Below, piece after piece: positions 1 through 12,768 of a DNA stretch of 64,000 nt. Under the pieces are notes generated by a model that saw only the letters and a program-made list of their open reading frames with translations, searched no databases and was not told the origin of the DNA. Within the stretch, counting starts at the first letter, position 1. Each line of letters starts with the position of its first letter. The DNA comes from Sweltsa coloradensis (lineage: Eukaryota > Arthropoda > Insecta > Plecoptera > Chloroperlidae): positions 1,054,001 through 1,118,000 of the forward strand of contig JAMZAV010000302.1 in assembly GCA_024449915.1 (NCBI GenBank), written 5' to 3'. The position numbers were made by a program, and so were the translations under genes.

Positions 1-72
1 ATCGAATAGAATATATGCCTCAATTTGGAATATTAGTCTTACTGAATAAACTATTATCAATATAATGGGATT

Positions 73-222
73 GGGATTGCTGCTGTGGTAGATGTTAATG
101 GGTGCACGGAATCTAGCGTTTCTATTAGTTCAGTGACATGTTATTGTGGGATTGCTGCTGTGGTAGATGTTAATGGAAGCACGGAATCTAGCGTTCCTAT
201 TAGTTCAGTGACATGATATTGG
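73..222. repeat. Tandem repeat, two 75-bp units
   Basis: A unit beginning GGGATTGCTGCTGTGGTAGA starts at 73 and again at 148, with few differences between the copies. No reading frame is implied. From 223 to 547 I see no gene, only AT-rich sequence. Confidence 0.9.
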
Positions 223-547
223 CTGTGTTATCGGAGAATTCCACATAGAACATTATTTTAGGGATTCGCTAGTATGAACATCCTGTTCGTCTAATATTAG
301 ATCAAATTTAATGTTAATTGAAGACAAACAGAGACATAAACTAAACGGAATCCGATCAGGCCGTCCAGAAGCGTCGGTTTCACCACAATCATAACACATA
401 CTATGCATACTCAAGGAATGTGTGCCGATATCGTAATGTGCAACATTACACACAGATACTTTAAAAACACACAATTAATTGACACATTTTTGTAATTCAT
501 ATGGCTACTGATTTTTAATACTTGTCTAGAAATATAATACATTGATT

Positions 548-1280
548 TTGGATGAGCGTACGAGCGTAGCGACGAAGCGAAGATTCCATTTCACTACACT
601 GGAGAAAAAATCCGGAATGTTTTTTTTTTTTTTTTTTTTTGTATTTTTGTGTGTTTGTTAACACGATTCCGGCTAAACCGATATCCGATTGCGATGAATT
701 TTATGGAGGCCTTGCACGTTTTTTTTGAGCGCAATCGGGAAATTTATTTTTTATTAAAAAACGCAATTTTTACGATTTTTTCGATTTTTAAAAATTTCTT
801 CGACTTATAACACATACAACGCTTTATCGATTGTAATGATTTTTTCACAGAACCTTAATTTTATGAATTAAGATATTCGTGAAAAATTTGAGCGTAATCG
901 AAAAATAATTTTCTCATGAAATCGAAATTTACAGGTTTTTTCTTTTTTAAAACATCTTTGATTATAACACCTACATGCTTATTTTATTGTAAGATTTTTT
1001 CACAGAACCTTAAATTCATCAATTTATATACTCGTGTTAAATTTGAGCGCAATCGAATAATTATTTCTTATGAAAATTGCAATTTAACGATTTTTTTTTT
1101 AAATTACAATTTATTAAAAAAATTAAGTTAATTTTTTATTTTATTTTATTTAATTTAAAAAAATCTTCGACTAAGCAATAATTTTTTCACAGAACAACAG
1201 AAAATCCGCGTTACACATGGCAGCTCAATGCACCAATTACGCTCATCCAACAACGCGGCGGGACTTAAGCGTTTTCCTAG
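548..1280 (+). mobile_element. Family C rolling-circle-like repeat, copy 1
   Basis: The copy starts TTGGATGAGCG, passes a poly-T tract and AT-rich modules, and ends TACGCTCATCCAA, then a short AACGC/GCGTT hairpin, then TTTTCCTAG followed by host T. The start word and the subterminal word are inverted copies of each other. There is no coding potential. Subterminal inverted repeats, a 3' hairpin and a CTAG end are known features of non-autonomous Helitron/Helentron elements. That assignment is an inference. Confidence 0.75.
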
Positions 1281-1360
1281 TAATTTAGATTGACGAACAA
1301 TAATAAGCAACATGAAGTAATATGTCCGACATTAGATAAGATAAGATAATTTACTCGGTT

Positions 1361-1444
1361 TTGTTTAAATGTGTTAACATACAGTGTAATTGAAAATCAA
1401 TATTGTATTGATTTTCAAACACCGTATGTAAACATGTTAAACAC
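1361..1444. repeat. Imperfect inverted repeat (about 40-bp arms)
   Basis: The left arm (GTTTAAATGTGTTAACATAC onward) and the right arm (ending GTATGTAAACATGTTAAAC) are inverted copies around TTGAAAATCAATA/TATTGATTTTCAA. It could be a small MITE or a foldback remnant. Confidence 0.75.
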
Positions 1445-3709
1445 AAGTTTATTGTATTTCCCATTTTTTGGCCAGAAGTAATTTTTGGCCCTTTAGCTTA
1501 AACCTTATTCTTAATTTTATATATGTACAAGAGAATACATTTGGGTTTTGATATTTGGTGTCTGCGGGTGTATATATTATAACTTAATTCTTAATAACTG
1601 TGTGATATTTTTCATAGAAGCGTTGTAAAGTAAATAGTTTGCAATAACTGCAGCGACAATGATTCATTTTCTGATGTACCTGGTGAAAAGCTAGTTCATT
1701 CCAGAGAAAACTGTGTTTATAACAACGGATGAATATACTATTATAGAAACCAATCATGGTTGTGGTGTTTAAAAATCAGCTTTAAAGTCCCGAGTCAATT
1801 TAACTCCGATTACCCACGATCGAAATATAACATGCCACGTTTCATTTTCTTACATCCCTAACGCCATGCTATTGAATGTCAAAATACGAATCAATTGTGA
1901 TACAAAATACAAAGATTGTAAATGCGTCTTGCGAGACCTGTCCAGAGCCAATTCATGTGCACCTTCAGACTGACATGGTGTGGATGGTACATGGTGTGAG
2001 AATAGTTGGGGGGGGGTCCAAGAGATATTCGAGAACGTTATCACAGCCCTCACATAATTATTTACGATACCCTCAGATAATTCTTTCAGTCTGGCTTGCC
2101 CGTGGCAGGAGTCGAAACTTGAGAGATTGAATCAAATCACCTCCGCTTGGAAGTGACTGAACATTGCCAACGAACCATGCACATGGCGTATATAGGTCGC
2201 TATAAGCTAGTAAACAAGCATTTAACCATTTATGTGTACGCAAGTTGTACAACGAGTTTAATTCAATTTAACTCATTTCCAATCTCCCTCCTGCCATGTA
2301 AACCGAGCTAATAGCATTCAATAAATACGTATTTTGGACAGAAGCAACCCCAACATACATACATAAAAGTTTGTGATTGCTGTCAACTTGGTGTAGCCAG
2401 GGTGGGAGCCCCACAATACACTATTCAAATCGCCACGCTTATAACTCGAATAAGCCCTATACTGAAACGTTTATACCATTCACAATCCTATTTTGACACT
2501 TCGTAATCAGTAGATTACCGCCTAACCAACCAAATTTCGGTCGGTTATTTATGCAAGTAGATATTTTGATTGCGTGTTTGTCAACAATAAACATCATTAA
2601 TAACCCTAATATTACCCTAAATAACTGACATTCGACGCGAGTGTCGTATCGTGTCACTTAACGCTTTACGAATCGTAACCATAAAATAGCAATCAAATAT
2701 TCCAACAGCCAGTCTGTTGTGGGAATGGAAAACAAGTTCGGTTCACAACCAAACAAGTGTTGTGCACGATTATGTTGCATGGTAGTACCAAAGATTAGTC
2801 AAGGTATAACAAAAAAAACTTACTGTATAATAGATGTTTTAACTAGACCAATTCCATTGCTAACTGATCAGAAGTTGATAAACACTAGAGACAGATTAAA
2901 TCCAGGATTCTTACAAGGGCTCCGTATAATAATATATTGGTTTATTTTATATACGATCACAACAATAACATCATAACACTCATGTGGGTGGGCATGGTGG
3001 TTGAGAATTTGTATATCAAAATTTTCAACAAAATACATGTTATTTAAAATGTAAGTTTGTTAGTTTTATTTAAGTTATATTTTAGTTTTATTTTCGATGG
3101 ATGTAAGACATATGTGTAATGACTTCAAGTTCGCTTCCTGCATCCACTTCATGAATAATAGTGATGTAATTGTTTGCCTATGAATAAATAATGATAATTA
3201 GATCGATCCCAGTTTTTTTTCTGGACTATATCTCAATTTAAATAGGCCTACAGTTTACCTAAAATAACTGATTGCATTAACTAGAAATTCGTTATGTTCT
3301 ATAAACACGGTTTTAAAACAATAGAATATGCAACGTATAAAACTGTCGAGTAAAATCTTTCCAAAGATTGTATGTTCACGAAAAAGATGCCTAATGTCAG
3401 ATAGTAAACTAGGTAAATGAGATAGCTGGGCTCAAGGTAAATTCAACTCGTTAAGCCGCTGCTAGGCATGCACATTGCACAACGTAAGTCGACAATCCAA
3501 AAGTCAGTAGTCGGTAATCTTTGTTTTAAATAGCAGCTTGAATTAAAGCCCAACTCCTTAGGTTTCTTCATCGCAAAGTCCTTCAAGCCGCGATCTCTAT
3601 GAATCTCTAATGCGGGTCGCATGGTACAAAGGGCTGGAAACTAATGGATTACAGAGGTGTTATCAACGACACATGTTGCCACATCGTTGAACTAACTCTA
3701 CGGTTTCGA

Positions 3710-3726
3710 GGGGGGGGGGGGGGGGG
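3710..3726. repeat. Homopolymer of 17 G
   Basis: An uninterrupted G run on the plus strand. It could form a G-quadruplex and is prone to sequencing length error. Confidence 0.9.
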
Positions 3727-4582
3727 CGAGACAGAAGCGTACTACAGTCCAGGGTTAAGCCTCTCCATGATACGTAGAATAATATTATAATTCCTCAATG
3801 ATTTCACATAATATACAACATTACTAACTAACTGGGGTTGGCTCCAGTCTAATGACGGCTGCGTAATCTGCTTGTGTCGACAGACAAGTTGAAATTGAAA
3901 ACTAGTGTGGTAGCAGTAGCACCTCAGAGCACCAAAACGACACTATAGTAAGTAAGTAAGTAAGTAAGTTTTATTTCCACACACATAGCATATTACATTA
4001 TAATAATTTACACTTTGTGATGACCTCTAAGAATATATTGTCTGGAATAAGTATTTATTTACTTATTCCTAAACAAATAAACTTTGTTATTGAGGTGTTT
4101 GGAAAGGTACAATTTGCTGTATCAAGCAGGATGCAAATTGAGATATACTCCGTCACATTTCTATCCTAAAAATAAGTTACTTGATAATTAATGCCTTAGT
4201 CTTAGTTTGTACATATCATAACAATTTTACTGTTGGCTAGTAATAGAATTTGAGTGCCTCGTATATAAGAGAATACTAATGAAACGAGAGAACAAGTATT
4301 TGTCTAGTTTTTCTTGTGGGCCGAGATTGGTTTCAATTTAAGGCAGTACATAAAACAAAGATAAGACATAAGAGACAAAAAAGGCAAACAAATATTAATA
4401 TAATAATCAGACTTAAATGAATCTATAGAAATAAGACAAAATTTAAAACACAAGACAAAGAAATGGGCCTACCATACAATATATCTTGGCCTATTGGGGG
4501 AATACAAACATAACAATAGTACAATATATCTATATCTATTAGGCCTATTTAGAATTGTAGTATAAAGATAGGCCTAACAGTG

Positions 4583-7500
4583 TTATAGTAGTTTGTCCTT
4601 CAAAAATTCCTCAATAGAGTAATATGCTTTGTTACATAGGAGTTGTTTTAGTTTGTTTTTAAAAATGCTCATATTAGAAATGGCTTTTAGACTTGTCGGT
4701 AGCTTGTTAAATAATTTAGAACTTATATAATTGGAGTTAAGTTGTGAATGTTTTCGCTTGAGATAATTAGTGTGTATGTTGTTTGCTTGTCTTGTGTTAT
4801 GGCTGTGAATGCTATTGTTCTTGTCAATTTCTTCATTAATCATAGATTTTTTTAAATTTAGTACGGATTGAAATATGTATAGACTGTAGAAAGTGAGGAT
4901 TTTGTGTTTGATGAAGTGTGGCTTACAGTGAGGTTTAATGTAAGAATTTTTCTTTTGTTTGAGTCCAAGAATATTTCTTATTGCTCTTTTCTGTAGTTTA
5001 AATATTGTGTCCGCTTTTACAGAGCTGCCCCATATATTGATGCCGTACCTCATATGTGATTCAAAGTTAGCATAGTAAGCTATTTTTGCAGTTTTTGTGT
5101 TTGTGATTAAATTGATTGTTTTTAGTGAAAAGCATGCAGAACTTAGTTTTTTTGCTAACATATCGCAATGTGTGTGCCAGTTTAGATTTTGGTCGATATG
5201 GATTCAAGAAATTCTGTTGTGTGAACTCTTTTTATCACGGTGTTATCTGCCGTGTTATTGATTGTTGTTAAATTGTTGTTTTGACTATGAGTTTGTTTAC
5301 TTGGGTGGAATTCTATGAAATTAGTTTTATTGGCATTTAGTAAAAGTTTGTTATTTTGGAACCACTTAGTTACTGCGCTCAGCACTTCTTCGCTAATGAC
5401 TATCAGATTGTCATGTATTTTGCTTCTTATTAGGATACTGGTATCATCCGCAAATAATTCAATACCTATATTTTTCAAGATGTAAGTGAGATCATTTACG
5501 AATATTATGAACAATAGAGGGCCTAGTATGGAGCCTTGAGGAACTCCACAGTTGACTGCTTCACCATCAGATAAGTAACATTTCTCGTGATTGTATTCAT
5601 CTGTGGTTTTAATTTCTACATGTTGCCTCCTGTCCGTGAGATATGATTTAACTAGATTATACGCATGACCTCTTATGCCATAATAGTGCAGTTTAGCCAG
5701 TAGTAACGCGTGATCTATGCAATCGAAAGCTTTCGAAAGGTCACAAAAGATTCCAATTAAGCGTTCATTTTTTTCCTTTCCTTGAGTTATATTATTAATA
5801 AATTTTCTATGGTATTAGTTGTTGACCTATATTTCCTAAACCCATTTTGGCTATTTGATAGTAGATGTTCTTTTTCAAGGAATGAAGTAATTCTTGTATG
5901 GAGTATTTTTTCAAAAATTTTAGAAAATACTGGCAGTAGAGAAATTGGTCGGTAGTTATTTCCATCCGATTTGTCACCCTTTTTAAATAAAGGTATTATT
6001 TTGGAAACCTTTAATTTCTTCGGAAATATTGATTTGTCAATACAGTAATTAAAAATGTGGGTTAAGACTGGCGCTATATTACGTATAATTTTTTTGACTA
6101 TTGTCATGGGTATTTGATCAAGCCCACAAGATTGGAGATTTTTCATTTTCATAACTATGTCCATTATTTCAGTTTCATTGGTATGGTTTACAAATAAAGA
6201 TTTTGATGGAGCTTTACCTGAATCTGCTAGATATTTAGCAGATGCTTTGCCATCAGTATTTAGATGTTGGGTGAGATTACCTGCCATTGTTGCAAAGTTG
6301 TGATTGAAGGTATCTGACACTATTTGTTGATCTGTGATTGTAGTTCCATTTACTTTTAGATTTATATTAGAGTCGGCAGATTTTTGTCTATTGATTTATT
6401 AGTTTGGTGATTTACAATTTCCCATACCTTTCTTGACTTATTTTCACTGTTATAGATTTGATTGTTAAAATATTGCTTTTTGGCTGCTGAAATGGTTTTT
6501 TCATATATTTTCTTATAATTCTTGTACATCTCCTCTGTGAAATGGGTTTTAAAATGTTTATTTAGGCTGTACAGGCATTTAAAGTTTTTGCTGGAATTTT
6601 TAATGCCTTGTGTGATCCAGGATAGTTTAATGAATTCAGTACTCTTAATTTTAATGGTCCTTTCTGGAAAACAGTCATTAAAGGCAATCAGGAAGGTATT
6701 CTCAAATTCATTATATTTATCATCAGGAGTATCTGATTGGTAGACTTTTCCCCAGTTTAGTGTTTGTAAATGATCATTTAGCTTTTGGATATTATCTTCT
6801 GAAAACTTTCTTTTTGTTACTGTTTTATTTTTTAGATTTTTATGTGCTTCCGGTAAGCAACAAGTAATAGTTTGTGCAAGATGATCTGATAGGCAATTAT
6901 TGATCACATTCGTCTGAAAGGATTCTAGTGGTAGATTTGTAGCGATATTGTCAATCGTCTTTTCAGATGCATGAAAAGGGTCGATTCTTGTTGGTTCTTT
7001 AACTTGAAATGTTAGATTATGAGAAGTAAATAAATGTTCCAGTTGTTCATTGTTTTTAGATTTAAGATTGAAATCAATGTTAAAATCACCTAATATAACT
7101 ATTTTCTTTTGTTCACCTGATAGTTTCTCAAGTAAGTATTCCATATTCTGGAGGAATGTATGCATGTCTCCTGATGGAGAACGATAAAGTGTTAATATTA
7201 TAAGTTTATCTTTTTTGTTGTGATCTGATGCAATGTTTACTTCAATGCCTGTGATTTCTATATGTTTCTCAATGCAGATTTTATTAATATCACTCCTTGT
7301 TTAATGTGTTTCACCCATGCTTCACCAGCAAATATTGCAACACCACCATGGGTATGAGATGATCTGGAAAATGAGCTTACCTTTTTGTAGTTACTGATGT
7401 GTAACGAGTTTAGATTACTTTCAGTGAGCCAATGCTCAGAAAAGCAAAGCACATCTATTGGAGTATTGTTTTCATTTTGGGAGTCCAGGAACACTTCAAG

Positions 7501-7620
7501 TTTTGTTGTTGAGCTAACTAGACTCTGAATATTTTGATGAAGGATATTTATAAATTTAGTATGTGTGTTGTTTGAGCTAGGGGGGATGAGCGGTTTGTGA
7601 CTCTATTAGTTTTAGTTGAT
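4583..7620 (-). pseudogene. LINE pol: endonuclease and reverse transcriptase, frameshifted
   Basis: The endonuclease part (about 7560-6362) shows INILHQNIQSL, LCFSEHWLTESN, HGGVAIF, ILGDFNIDF and SDHLAQT. The reverse transcriptase (about 6360-5180) shows NNYRPISLLPVFSKIFEKI, then FCDLSKAFDCIDHALLL, GVPQGSILGPLLF and the catalytic FADDTSIL. The C-terminal part (5161-4583) carries NTRQ and a basic end and stops at 4583. Reading across the domains needs frame changes near 7575, 6385, 5795 and 5205, each a small indel. The protein would insert LINE copies by target-primed reverse transcription; this copy cannot encode it intact. All catalytic blocks remain recognisable, which suggests a fairly recent insertion. 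Confidence 0.93.
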
Positions 7621-7822
7621 TTTATGCTTCCTTTGGATTGTTGAATTTGATTGAGTTTAGGATTAATGTTGAGGATGTGAGTTTCATTTAATTTGGCAGT
7701 CGTCAGCCTAGATGTGTTAGTTTTAATTGATAATGGTGGAAAATGTGATACTTTGTTTGGATTTAGTGTTGATGGTAATGATTTGGGATTTTTATGGGGT
7801 TTTGTCTTGGGGGTGTTTAAGA

Positions 7823-8755
7823 CTATCTTAGTTTCTTCCGAGGCACCTTTGGCCGAAAAGGGTGAAGAGACTTTGATGATAATTGTAAGGAGGTGGTGAC
7901 TCTAGGTTTATCTAAGCAATGGTTTGCTTTGCAAGTGCGAGATAGTGTTGCCCTACTAACTACATTGCTCCTGGATGAACTGGATGTCCGAGTGCCAGAT
8001 GGTTTCCCGGGTGGGACTGCAAGCATCGTGTTTCCTTTGGCAGCTGAAGGGTCCTCGAGAGCCGGTGTGTTAACATGAGCCGTTGTCCAGTTGAGGCATT
8101 CTGTGAAGATGGTTTCATTCCCTCGATCTGGCGAGCTCTTATGTGGAGGTGTGACGATAATCATGTTAACCGGGTTGACAAGTTCATTCGGAAGTGGTGA
8201 TAAGGGAGAAGTCACATTTGTTTTGTTGGGGTCTTCATTGATTTCTAGCAAAGAGTCAATTGAGCATAGGGAATCGCTGTCCATGCTCTTGTGTGAAGGC
8301 GAGATGATAATCTTGGTCTCACCTTTAATTATATTTGTGTTCTTGACAGGTTCTTTTGGAAGTGTTAATAAGGGAGGAATCACATTTGTTTTGCGTTGGT
8401 CGTCATCGCTTTCAAACAAGGTGTCGATTGAGCATAGGAAATCACTGTCCGTGTCTTTCCATGGCAACGGGAGTGGTAATCCGGAGCAAAGACAATCTTG
8501 CTTTTCGGGTTTTGGTAAAGTGACCAGACTAGAATTTATTGTTACATTGGAAATGGGATATGCCTTTTGTGCATCAGTAACAAGGCCCGTTTCTTGGTTT
8601 TGCTGTGCTGGTTCAGTTTGCACCATTGTCATTAAGGGCGATTTCTTGTTAGGTAAATAATAGACGATCAGATGATGATCTTTCAGAACATTATTCATAC
8701 ATAAAATGACACAATTCATTAACCCAGATACATTATTATAGAAAAATTCACACAC
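7823..8755 (-). CDS. N-terminal LINE reading frame with an internal protein repeat
   Basis: This 310-residue frame lies directly upstream of the LINE endonuclease and on the same strand. It is rich in Ser, Pro, Thr and Lys. Two copies of a unit of about 50 residues can be seen, each with an LCSID[TS]L core, then KTNV, then an IIxxPxHKS end. There is no zinc knuckle or coiled coil that I can recognise. After a one-frame shift at the stop near 7823 an open, similarly biased frame continues toward the endonuclease. It was therefore probably the N-terminal part of the LINE polyprotein or its first ORF. A host gene is less likely. The function is unknown. Confidence 0.55.
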   Translation of the reverse strand: MCEFFYNNVSGLMNCVILCMNNVLKDHHLIVYYLPNKKSPLMTMVQTEPAQQNQETGLVTDAQKAYPISNVTINSSLVTLPKPEKQDCLCSGLPLPLPWKDTDSDFLCSIDTLFESDDDQRKTNVIPPLLTLPKEPVKNTNIIKGETKIIISPSHKSMDSDSLCSIDSLLEINEDPNKTNVTSPLSPLPNELVNPVNMIIVTPPHKSSPDRGNETIFTECLNWTTAHVNTPALEDPSAAKGNTMLAVPPGKPSGTRTSSSSRSNVVSRATLSRTCKANHCLDKPRVTTSLQLSSKSLHPFRPKVPRKKLR

Positions 8756-9039
8756 ACAGAGACTGAACTTTAACCTGGGTCACTCTCACTTACTTAAAAA
8801 TTGCAATATTTCAGTCTCCAACTTCTTCCTCCAGCGCATGCTCTCAAAAACAAAGCTCATTTCACAAATTTACGTATCCTCACACTAACATGTACGCTAA
8901 TTATCACAGCAGCAACTTTTGTATATTCTAACCCTGACCATTTTCCAGTAAATAATGCCCAACATAACCATCTTACCAGATCTAATACTTACATTTATAT
9001 CCCAAACGTGGCAAAATTTTATTTGCAACCATTGTTTTA

Positions 9040-9703
9040 AATGTAAAAGTTCGTGCAAATTTATTTTGCCAAGCTTTGCAAGGATGCAGTCACAGGGCAA
9101 AGTGAATTTATGTAATAAGATTGCGAAAATTTAGGAGGTTACAATAAGCTTGGCATTTTCTTTTAGATCTCATTGCTTTTGATTGTGTAAGGTTTGACAG
9201 TATTTTTACAAGTTTTTGTTATGTGTGGGATCTCATTACTTTTTCAAGTTCCATTGCAAAATTATTTGTTTAAATATAATAATTTTATCAGAGTTGATTT
9301 AATTGCTATGGTATTACCAATATCAAAAGAATGTAAAATACCTAGTGGTCCAAGACTTGCTTTTTGTACACAATGTAGGTGATCATTGTCAAGTAACAAA
9401 TTTATAGTTACCGGTACTTGTTGATTATATTCTTGTAAAAGGCTTATATTAAAACCTTTATTTGGAAACCTTCCAGCAAACTTTTTGAACTTTTTCTTTT
9501 AAAAGGCACTATACCTCAAAATTTGGTACGTGTTGTCAGGTACCTAAACCCCCCCGATTTTGATAAGTTTTTAAGTTCACATCACGTTTCATGACGGCTG
9601 GGCGATCCCTCGAATCGAAATCACCCCAACTCTGCTTGCTGTAAAAGGTGCCTGTGTGTAGCGCACCGCGGCTTGGCTGCGGCGCCCTAACGGGCACCTA
9701 TGT
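9040..9703 (+). mobile_element. Repeat family B, copy 1
   Basis: This copy matches 18373-19865. Shared blocks include GAGGATGC/CAAGGATGC near the left, AAAACCTTTATTTGGAA in the middle, and GTGTTGTCAGGTACCTAAA toward the right. Both copies end in the same GC-rich block, GCGCACCGCGGCTTGGCTGC then GCCCTAACGGGC (a 4-bp hairpin) and CACCTA. There is no coding capacity. It is probably a non-autonomous transposon; the class is unresolved. Confidence 0.75.
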
Positions 9704-11598
9704 ATCAAATCTGCAATGCAATAAACATCGACATTTACAATAATTTGTTTACTAATACGATACAAATATATCCATATAGCGGTGGTTGTGACAAGGTGTG
9801 TGTTTTGTTCGATGGTTTTGTCTATTTCTATCAATTTCTGGCATGCTTCCTTCAAAATTATAGTAATTACAACACGTTTTATGAAGTTATAGCTCACTAA
9901 TAAAAAAAAAAACAGTTAAAACTTAAAATTTGTGCATCAAATAATTCGAAAAAGGTGTGTATAACAATATTGTGTGCATGTTCCAACATCCCCGTCATTA
10001 GCTGAGGCATGGCAGGGGCTAGCCACTAGACCTAGATAGAATACCCTTCGGTCTAGTCGAAATCAATAAAATCACAATCTCTTTTTGTAGAAAGCAAATT
10101 GTTGATAAGCTAGACCCAATAGGTATAGCGTTACAAAACCAGGTTCATAGCATGACATAGATTTAAGCATAGGCTAGCCTACATATAGACCGAGGCATAG
10201 ACATTTTAAAAACAAAAAGTATGTGTTGTGTTTATGATTTTATGTTTTTCGAGGCGATAAATGACCAAGGATAATAGTAAATAATTATAGGCCTATGCCA
10301 AATTCAGGACTTGAACTTAGGCCCATGCAGCTACGATCTTTTGTCCCATAGTCCATATACCACCGTGGGCAAAACCCCTCGTCTGCCCAAGCTGAGGCAT
10401 ATCCGTAGAAAATCCATGCTCGCATGGTGGTACCTAGTGGGTGCGTGCGTGGTACGGGTACCAGCATGACAACGAAATGTTTACGTAGGTATTCAAATTT
10501 TATTTCAATGTAGGGCCTACCGCGATGGATTTAGAGTGGAACTTCGATTGGCATACTTGGTTTCAATTGGCCGTCTTTGAGTTCATAATCTTCGAGATGT
10601 TGATCAAACTCGGGATAAAGATCGTTGCGTCCGAGGTCGGAACTCGACGTCCGCCCCGCCAACGACGAGACACGTGCCACCGAGTGAGGACGGAGACCCA
10701 GGACTCTTGGTGCGTGATCCGCCTGCCGTCCAGGCCACGACTCAAGCTGCGACACAACACAGGTAGGCCACTGACTGAGTACTTATAGGTCAGTGACACA
10801 GTCTCGTCCAGTAGCAGCTAGGAGTTAGCCACCGAGTGAGGACGGAGATCCAATGTTCTTGGTGCGTGATCCGATGATTTTAGCCGAGGTGTCTCATTTG
10901 GTTTCAAAATGCAGCTACTGCACTTCGCTTAACTTTTCTACGTGTACCGGTATGTTCTATTGGGCCAGCTAGCAGCCATAATTCTGCAGACGAAAGAGTC
11001 ACACCTCTTATAAGACAAACAACAATAAAACACGATAAAATACAATTTAACCCTCTTGCAATAGGAGGAATTCCGAATAAGACAACCCTTTTGTCAACTT
11101 TGTATCAATAACAACTGTTGATATACAGGCCTATAGGTATACCCATGGCATATTTTAATTCACACCAAGGCTGCCGTGCACAAGCAGGCCTACGGAACCA
11201 TCAAGTTTTCACAACCTGTAATCAGCTATAATCCTTCACCTATCGAGCGTAATTACCGCTAAGTATAATAAGTATGTTGTGCATTACAGTTATTAAGAAG
11301 AGGTGCCGCTGCCCACCTGTTAGAGTCAGCTCTCTTCCAACACTGCACTTGTGAGAGATCTCCAGTAAAGCGTCCGACTAAGCAGAGAGGATGAGGCCAA
11401 TGCAGTGGCTTGAAGTCTATCGCACGCTGTGTTCGAAATCAATTCAAAATAATGTAAAGAAACGAAACCGTTGTTGAACAAATAAAATGCTTGTTAGAAA
11501 AACACGTCCAGTATTGAGATATTGTAGGCCTCCACGACCCGTCGATGACTTCTGTATGATCTCTGGGATCTTACGTCATGTCGATGACGAGGCACTGC
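9704..11598. other. Intergenic, short direct duplication only
   Basis: No exon is recognised. A block of about 46 bp beginning CCACCGAGTGAGGACGGAGA occurs at about 10677 and again at about 10828, both ending near TTCTTGGTGCGTGATCCG. Overlapping frames here on both strands look like chance openings in a locally GC-richer patch. Confidence 0.5.
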
Positions 11599-11640
11599 TC
11601 GACGTTTCGCCACCCATGTTGGTGGCTTCTTCAAGAATGA
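11599..11640 (-). other. Degenerate hammerhead-like motif
   Basis: On the minus strand the order is TTGAAGA, a stem GCCACC/GGGTGGC, then GAAACGTCGAG. This has the layout of a hammerhead ribozyme (CUGAUGA, stem II, GAAA, cleavage triplet), but CUGAUGA is replaced by UUGAAGA. It is most likely a decayed or related retroelement terminal motif and probably not catalytic. Confidence 0.35.
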
Positions 11641-11979
11641 TGAGATGGATGATGAAGCAGGCTGTATCTCACCGTCGCCCGGCAGACAAGCGCATGCGAC
11701 TGCTTAGGCGACACAAACTCCAGCCCTATATACAGCTACCAGAGTTGGGGGGTTTTCTGCTATCTGCACACGCCGCCCCGAAAGAGTTACAATCTTGAAA
11801 CTCGGTATATGACCTGGTATGTGGTCCATGACATACCAAAAAAAATCAACCCGATCCGACAACTCGTTCTGTGTTAAAAAAGGCTTTCAACATCGTCAAA
11901 TTCCTTTCGGCTGGCTGGTGGCTGGGTGGCTGGCTAGCTAGTTCTCCGCGGAGATTAATTTAGCCTACAGAGAAAACGG

Positions 11980-12730
11980 TAAATCTTAGAACTATGAAAC
12001 TTGCACCACACTTAGATGTACTTCAGACGCAGTGACGTTTGCTTTCAAAACCAAAATCGGGTAACAGGGACCGGAGAAAATCAAAATTTGGATTATAATC
12101 AAAACGCGTAATTACCAAGGCGTGGTAATTTGTAGAAACTTGAAATTAAACATGCTATTAACCATTATAAATAGCTTGCGTTCAAAACACAAGGGGCTAA
12201 ATTTGGTGATGACCATGGGCCCAAAAATGACAAAAAACATATCTGAACTTTAAGAAATGAATCATTCAAAGAAAACGCTACAACTGAGATGTTTCAAACG
12301 TGGAATACATTTTGATATCTCTCATTCTTTATCACTTTTGAATATGGAAATCAAAATTGGGTAACGGGTACCGGAGAAAATCAAAATTATCAAAAGTAGG
12401 TAATTCCGTACTCTTATGAATAATACGCTATACTGAGAAAACGGTTCATCTTAGAACTTTGAAACTTGGCCCACACTCAGATGTACCTCATATAACCAAA
12501 ACCGGGCAATTGGGACCGGGGAAAATCAAAATCAAAATCAAAACGCGTAATTACTCAGGTGTAGTAATTTGTACAAGCTTAAAATCAAAATCAAAATCAA
12601 AACGCGTAACGTACCATAATAAATATCTAGTGCTTAAAACACAAGGGGTATCTTTGGGAGGGCCGTGGGCCCAAAAATGTCAAAAAACAACATTGAACTT
12701 AACAAATTTAATCATTCAAAGTCCATCATT
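11980..12730. repeat. Tandem duplication of a unit of about 465 bp
   Basis: Blocks such as TTTGAAACTTGG/ATGAAACTTGC, GGGACCGGRGAAAATCAAAA, CAAAACGCGTAATTAC and GGGCCCAAAAATG recur in the same order at about 11990-12290 and 12455-12725. The second unit has expanded AAAATC hexamer runs at 12523-12605. Confidence 0.75.
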
Positions 12731-12768
12731 CACACCATGATAGCAAACGAACAACAAAAAGATGTAAT

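Larger units (their letters stand above)
1281..3948. other. Intergenic, no gene recognised
   Basis: This AT-rich stretch has no convincing exon. It contains a short hairpin at 1361-1444 and a 17-base G run at 3710-3726. A frame of 85 codons at 2719-2976 shows no recognisable family and is not called. Confidence 0.6.
3949..8760 (-). mobile_element. Nearly full-length CR1/Jockey-superfamily-like LINE
   Basis: Read on the minus strand, this element has an N-terminal low-complexity region, an apurinic endonuclease, a reverse transcriptase, a C-terminal region, a 3' UTR and a tail of ACTT repeats (3949-3969). That is the usual order for non-LTR retrotransposons of this superfamily. The 5' boundary is uncertain, near 8.76 kb. 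The 3' end is marked by the microsatellite tail rather than poly-A. The pol gene is broken by several frameshifts, so this copy is inactive. The clade (CR1, L2, Daphne or similar) cannot be settled by eye. Confidence 0.9.
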
